From positions 1 through 9,555 of the forward strand of contig JAUWXC010000023.1 in the NCBI GenBank assembly GCA_030616565.1: 9,555 bases of DNA, read 5' to 3'. The stretch comes from Methanocellales archaeon (GTDB lineage Archaea; Halobacteriota; UBA148; JAUWXC01). Shown here piece by piece: positions 6,859 through 9,555 of this stretch; the first letter of the stretch is position 1, and the number at the start of each line of letters is the position of its first letter. The position numbers were made by a program, and so were the translations under genes. Under the pieces are notes generated by a model, which saw nothing but the letters and a program-made list of their open reading frames with translations, was not told the origin of the DNA and searched no databases.

Positions 6859-7756
6859 CTCTTCCAACCCCTAGCATTCTGTCCAGCGCTTGCTTCGCCC
6901 TCACACGCACGCCTTCCGGTATGATGATTTTGTGCTCCATGTTTTCCAGTGCACTCACTATTTTGTCCAATGTGTTCACCTTCATGCCAGGGCAGATAGC
7001 ATGATCAGACGCAGGATAAAATCTTTTGTCAGGATTTTCCTTGCGCAAGCGATACAATATTCCGGTCTCGGTACCGATGATGAACTCTTCTGCCTTTGAC
7101 TTCTTCGCATATTGGATCATTCCATCCGTACTGAGCGCTTTATCTGCTATTTCTATCACCTCCGGTCCACACTCAGGATGCACGAGTATCTCCGCTTCAG
7201 GACGTCTTGCCTTAACCGACAGGACCTCACTCTTCAGGATGAAGTGATGACTCGGGCAGTATCCTTCCCAGGGTATGATTTTCTTATCCGTGTACGCCGC
7301 CACGTATAATGCAAGGTTCTTGTCAGGGACGAAGATGATTTCATCCTCTTCCAGCGAATTCACGACTTTTATCGCATTCGATGACGTGCAGCATATGTCA
7401 CTCTCTGCCTTAACATCTGCAGTGGTGTTGACATAGCACACAACCACAGCACCAGGATGCTTCTCTTTCTCCGCACATAGCGACTCTGCGGTAATCATCG
7501 CTGCCATGGGGCATTTTGCGCTCAACTCTGGAAGCAGAACTGTTTTATCCGGGCACAGAATGGCGGCGCTCTCGGCCATGAAATCCACGCCGCAGAACAC
7601 GATCACATCGGCATCGCTCTCTGCGGCTTTCTGGCTCAAGCCAAGAGAATCACCCTTGTAATCCGCGATATCCTGCACCTCACCTATCTGATAATTGTGC
7701 GCGAGTACGATCGCGTGTCTCTCTTCCCTTAATTCATTTATTCGATCCTGTAACAT
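6851..7756 (-). CDS. nadA: Quinolinate synthase NadA
   Basis: Condenses iminoaspartate with dihydroxyacetone phosphate to quinolinate, the second step of de novo NAD synthesis, in the cytoplasm. The 301-residue length matches the short archaeal/Thermotoga form. The three [4Fe-4S] ligands are visible at C82 (KCPMA), C167 (GYCPSH) and C255 (CPGM), in line with 83/170/256 and 81/168/254 in the Pyrococcus and Thermotoga enzymes. Other family signatures are [15 protein letters not shown] (19-32), [12 protein letters not shown] (56-67), [21 protein letters not shown] (108-128), HPECGPE and GTETGI. The cluster makes it oxygen-sensitive. The ATG is preceded by two Shine-Dalgarno-like sequences in tandem. 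It lies 99 bp after nadX on the same strand and overlaps the prenyltransferase gene at its 3' end. Confidence 0.97.
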   Translation of the reverse strand: MLQDRINELREERHAIVLAHNYQIGEVQDIADYKGDSLGLSQKAAESDADVIVFCGVDFMAESAAILCPDKTVLLPELSAKCPMAAMITAESLCAEKEKHPGAVVVCYVNTTADVKAESDICCTSSNAIKVVNSLEEDEIIFVPDKNLALYVAAYTDKKIIPWEGYCPSHHFILKSEVLSVKARRPEAEILVHPECGPEVIEIADKALSTDGMIQYAKKSKAEEFIIGTETGILYRLRKENPDKRFYPASDHAICPGMKVNTLDKIVSALENMEHKIIIPEGVRVRAKQALDRMLGVGRGD

Positions 7757-7782
7757 GCGTTCTCCTCGGTTGCGCTCTCCTC
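7757..7782 (-). promoter_or_regulatory. Tandem Shine-Dalgarno-like repeats before nadA
   Basis: On the minus strand the leader contains GAGGAGAGCGC (7782-7772), four bases, then GAGGAGAACGC (7767-7757), ending directly at the nadA ATG. The two 11-mers differ at one base and repeat with a 15-bp period. The proximal copy places GAGGAG five bases from the start and would be the working ribosome binding site; the distal one is 20 bases away and has no start codon suitably placed after it. Confidence 0.6.
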
Positions 7783-7855
7783 AGTTGTACACTAATTAAG
7801 ATTGTTGAATTAAAGAGTTTCTGGATGATATGAAAAATCCTCATCGAAAAGGGCT
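7783..7855 (-). promoter_or_regulatory. Possible internal promoter upstream of nadA
   Basis: The rest of the 99-bp nadX-nadA gap is AT-rich. On the minus strand CTTTAATTC (7815-7807) could act as a TATA box, putting the transcript start near 7786 and a leader of about 30 bases that includes both Shine-Dalgarno-like copies. CTTAATTAG (7800-7792) is an alternative. Nothing coding or strongly folded is apparent. nadA may thus be transcribed separately from, or in addition to, read-through from nadX. Confidence 0.3.
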
Positions 7856-8671
7856 TCACGTCCCAATTTGGATCGGTTCAGCGATCTTTTTTAAGGTTGC
7901 GATAGCGGATAGCGCAGCCAGGTAACTCGTCTTCGGATTGCTTGGCGATGGAACGTTTTCAACCCTCGTTTCGAACCTGCCGAAGTCCCCTTCTACGAGA
8001 ATTTCATGAACGTTTCTCTTCAGTGTAGGGTCTGCTATGATGCGCACCTTTGTCCGTTTAGCGCCTATACTGGCAAGGCTCAGCGTAGCTGCCACATTTA
8101 CATTGGCTGGAAATCCCTTTACTGCATCTTCAGCGCTTCCCTCGAACAGGATGGTGGCTTTTTTCAACGCATCTAAATTTATATTATGTTGCACGATATA
8201 TGGCGCGCCCTTCAGCGATGCAGGCGACTTTCTGGTGGTGAGGGTGACCGACTTAATCTTCGTTATCGAGGCGGATTTTAATCCATCCAAGCCGACGATG
8301 GCGCCAGATGGCAGATATACCCTGCAATCATTTTTACGTGCTAGATCTCTGATCTGGCGCAGCAATCCTTCATCGGCCAGCGCACCAATGCTCATGATCA
8401 TGACATCCTTGCCTTTCTTGAGCGCTGGTATCGCTACTTCCCTAACCGCAGACTGGGATGCACATTCCACCACCAAATCCACGACATCTATCAACTCAGG
8501 AGTGCTCATGGCCTTTGGCTTCACGTTCTCTAATGAGTTGGCCAGCTCCTGCGCTGATCCAAGGTTGCGATCCGACAGCGCTGTTAGAGTGGCGTTGATG
8601 ATGCCCCTGTCGAATGCCTTACAGATCTCTCCGCCTATGGCACCACAACCCACTATCCCTACTTTAATCAT
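7856..8671 (-). CDS. nadX: L-aspartate dehydrogenase NadX
   Basis: Oxidises L-aspartate to iminoaspartate with NAD(P)+, feeding NadA; it replaces the flavin oxidase NadB in many anaerobes and archaea. The protein (271 residues from the ATG at 8671) opens with a Rossmann motif, VGIVGCGAIGGEICKAF, followed by the SDRN acidic end of the second strand. The catalytic domain has PSGAIVGLDGLKSA, APYIVQHNI, KGFPANVNVAATLSLASIG and a conserved-looking DPTLKRNVHEI. All are typical of the AspDH family, and the length is normal. A TTG sits directly before the ATG (8674) as an alternative start; no Shine-Dalgarno is visible, so the message may be leaderless. It diverges from nadC across 49 bp and precedes nadA on the same strand, which supports the NAD role over other dehydrogenases. 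Confidence 0.93.
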   Translation of the reverse strand: MIKVGIVGCGAIGGEICKAFDRGIINATLTALSDRNLGSAQELANSLENVKPKAMSTPELIDVVDLVVECASQSAVREVAIPALKKGKDVMIMSIGALADEGLLRQIRDLARKNDCRVYLPSGAIVGLDGLKSASITKIKSVTLTTRKSPASLKGAPYIVQHNINLDALKKATILFEGSAEDAVKGFPANVNVAATLSLASIGAKRTKVRIIADPTLKRNVHEILVEGDFGRFETRVENVPSPSNPKTSYLAALSAIATLKKIAEPIQIGT

Positions 8672-8720
8672 CAAGGAAACTAATATATCATAAGTATGAA
8701 ATTGTTACGGTGAAATTGTG
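8672..8720. promoter_or_regulatory. Divergent nadX / nadC promoter region
   Basis: This 49-bp gap separates the ATG codons of nadX (-) and nadC (+). TAATATAT (8681-8688) is a good TATA-box candidate for nadC, placing its start of transcription near 8710, close to the coding start. For nadX an AT-rich stretch around 8692-8700 is at a distance that would give a leaderless message. A short inverted repeat, TCATA-AG-TATGA (8688-8699), lies between the two and could bind a regulator, though five-base arms are weak evidence. Confidence 0.45.
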
Positions 8721-9530
8721 ATGCCAGGCTTGGAGCGATTTCTTAAAGAGGACATTGGCTCCGGAGACGTTTCTGGAGCAGTAGTTCCGGATGTTCACGT
8801 TAAAGCGCATATCAAAGCCTGCGAAGATGGCGTCCTAGCCGGACTTGAGGAGGCAAAGCAGGTATTCGAGCATTTTGGGCTTGACACGCGGATGGCGTTT
8901 AGCGATGGTGGCGAGATCAAGAGGGGCGACGTCGTTCTAGAGATAAATGGAGGTGCTAGGTCCATTCTCGCGGCAGAGAGGGTGGCGTTGAATATCCTGG
9001 GCAGGATGAGCGGCATTGCCACTCTAACCAGAAAGTGCATCCAGAGAAGTAAGGGCATCACAATCGCCGGTACAAGAAAGACCACGCCTGGGTTCAGAAA
9101 ATTTGAGAAAAAGGCCATTACGCTCGGTGGAGGATGTCCGCACAGGTATAACTTGGCGGAAGCGGTATTGCTCAAGGACAATCACATTGCAGTAGCAGGA
9201 TTGGAAAATGCAATCAAAAGCGCGAAGAAGACGTACCCCGCGAAAGAAATCGAGATAGAGGTCGACAGCGTCAAGGATGCGGTTAAGGCAGCACAACTTG
9301 GCGCTGATATGATAATGTTCGATAACATGAGCCCAAATGAGATCAAGGATGCGATTGGATTATTAAAAGAAAAAGGTCTGCGCGAACGTGTACTCCTTGA
9401 GGCATCTGGTGGTATCACGCTTGATAATATGGATGCCTATGTCGCTACGGGCGTGGATATGATTTCGATGGGCATGCTCACGCACTCCGCAAGATGGCTG
9501 AATTTCAGTCTAGTCATTAAAAAACGCTGA
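8721..9530 (+). CDS. nadC: Nicotinate-nucleotide pyrophosphorylase NadC (QPRTase)
   Basis: Converts quinolinate and phosphoribosyl pyrophosphate to nicotinate mononucleotide and CO2, the third de novo NAD step. The 269-residue protein is full length. It shows the early EDIGSGDVS segment, LGRMSGIATLTRK (93-105), the binding stretch GTRKTTPGFRKFEKKA (117-132) with GGGCPHRYNL, LKDNH (151-155), EVDS (180-183), MFDNMSP (199-205), EASGGITLDN (227-236) and the C-terminal GMLTHSA. GTG and ATG stand next to each other at 8718 and 8721. The ATG is preferred because GGTGA (8709-8713), complementary to the archaeal 16S rRNA tail, lies seven bases before it. It is divergent from nadX, with nadA just beyond, so the pathway from aspartate to the nucleotide is encoded in one place. 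The last 25 bases of the window after its stop hold nothing I can identify. Confidence 0.97.
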   Translation: MPGLERFLKEDIGSGDVSGAVVPDVHVKAHIKACEDGVLAGLEEAKQVFEHFGLDTRMAFSDGGEIKRGDVVLEINGGARSILAAERVALNILGRMSGIATLTRKCIQRSKGITIAGTRKTTPGFRKFEKKAITLGGGCPHRYNLAEAVLLKDNHIAVAGLENAIKSAKKTYPAKEIEIEVDSVKDAVKAAQLGADMIMFDNMSPNEIKDAIGLLKEKGLRERVLLEASGGITLDNMDAYVATGVDMISMGMLTHSARWLNFSLVIKKR

Positions 9531-9555
9531 TGTATCTATCGACTTCCCACTGATG

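Noticed and set aside
7820..7846. GGAT/ATCC short inverted repeat in the nadX-nadA gap as an operator or attenuator
   Set aside because: Four-base arms are expected by chance in a gap of this size.
8037..8693. Open frame of 218 codons on the plus strand opposite nadX
   Set aside because: It lies fully antisense to a well-supported gene and its translation shows no recognisable domain; it is what the codon pattern of nadX leaves open on the other strand.
1..9555. Mobile element, CRISPR array, defence system or toxin-antitoxin pair
   Set aside because: No transposase, integrase, spaced repeats, tRNA-like insertion site or toxin-sized gene pair was seen; all coding space is taken up by ordinary metabolic genes.

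Overview
The window reads as a compact piece of an archaeal chromosome, most likely from an anaerobic euryarchaeon of the methanogen, ANME or Syntrophoarchaeum type. The lineage is inferred from gene content. An archaeal ether-lipid prenyltransferase (DGGGP synthase), the archaeal-type bifunctional FBP aldolase/phosphatase, aspartate dehydrogenase (NadX) in place of the oxygen-linked NadB, a two-subunit class I fumarase and a NiFe-hydrogenase maturation gene all fit such an organism. Promoters look archaeal: AT-rich TATA-like boxes and short leaders. Several genes have Shine-Dalgarno sites. I see no insertion sequence, CRISPR array, tRNA, rRNA or other foreign-looking element, and no gene-free gap longer than about 100 bases.

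Layout, left half. The fumarase beta subunit gene (+) ends tail-to-tail against a LarA-family nickel racemase gene (-). larA lies directly downstream of, and overlaps by 4 bp, a small winged-helix regulator gene (-). A short divergent promoter region separates that regulator from hypF (+), which overlaps a DUF1805 gene (+). The promoter region holds a perfect 7-bp inverted repeat that could be the regulator's operator. LarA-type racemases carry a nickel-pincer cofactor and HypF works in NiFe-hydrogenase maturation, so the two arms share a nickel theme.

Layout, right half. On the minus strand, nadX, nadA, a DGGGP synthase gene (ubiA superfamily) and fbp follow in order and may form one transcription unit. 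An additional promoter is likely in front of fbp and possible in front of nadA. nadC diverges from nadX across 49 bp, so the three steps aspartate -> iminoaspartate -> quinolinate -> nicotinate mononucleotide are encoded side by side. The fbp product would serve gluconeogenesis and the UbiA protein would make archaeal membrane lipid.

Most of the window is well-understood housekeeping metabolism. The parts most worth a second look are the regulator/larA/hypF locus with its candidate operator, the unknown substrate of the LarA homologue beside fumarase, and the DUF1805 protein coupled to hypF.
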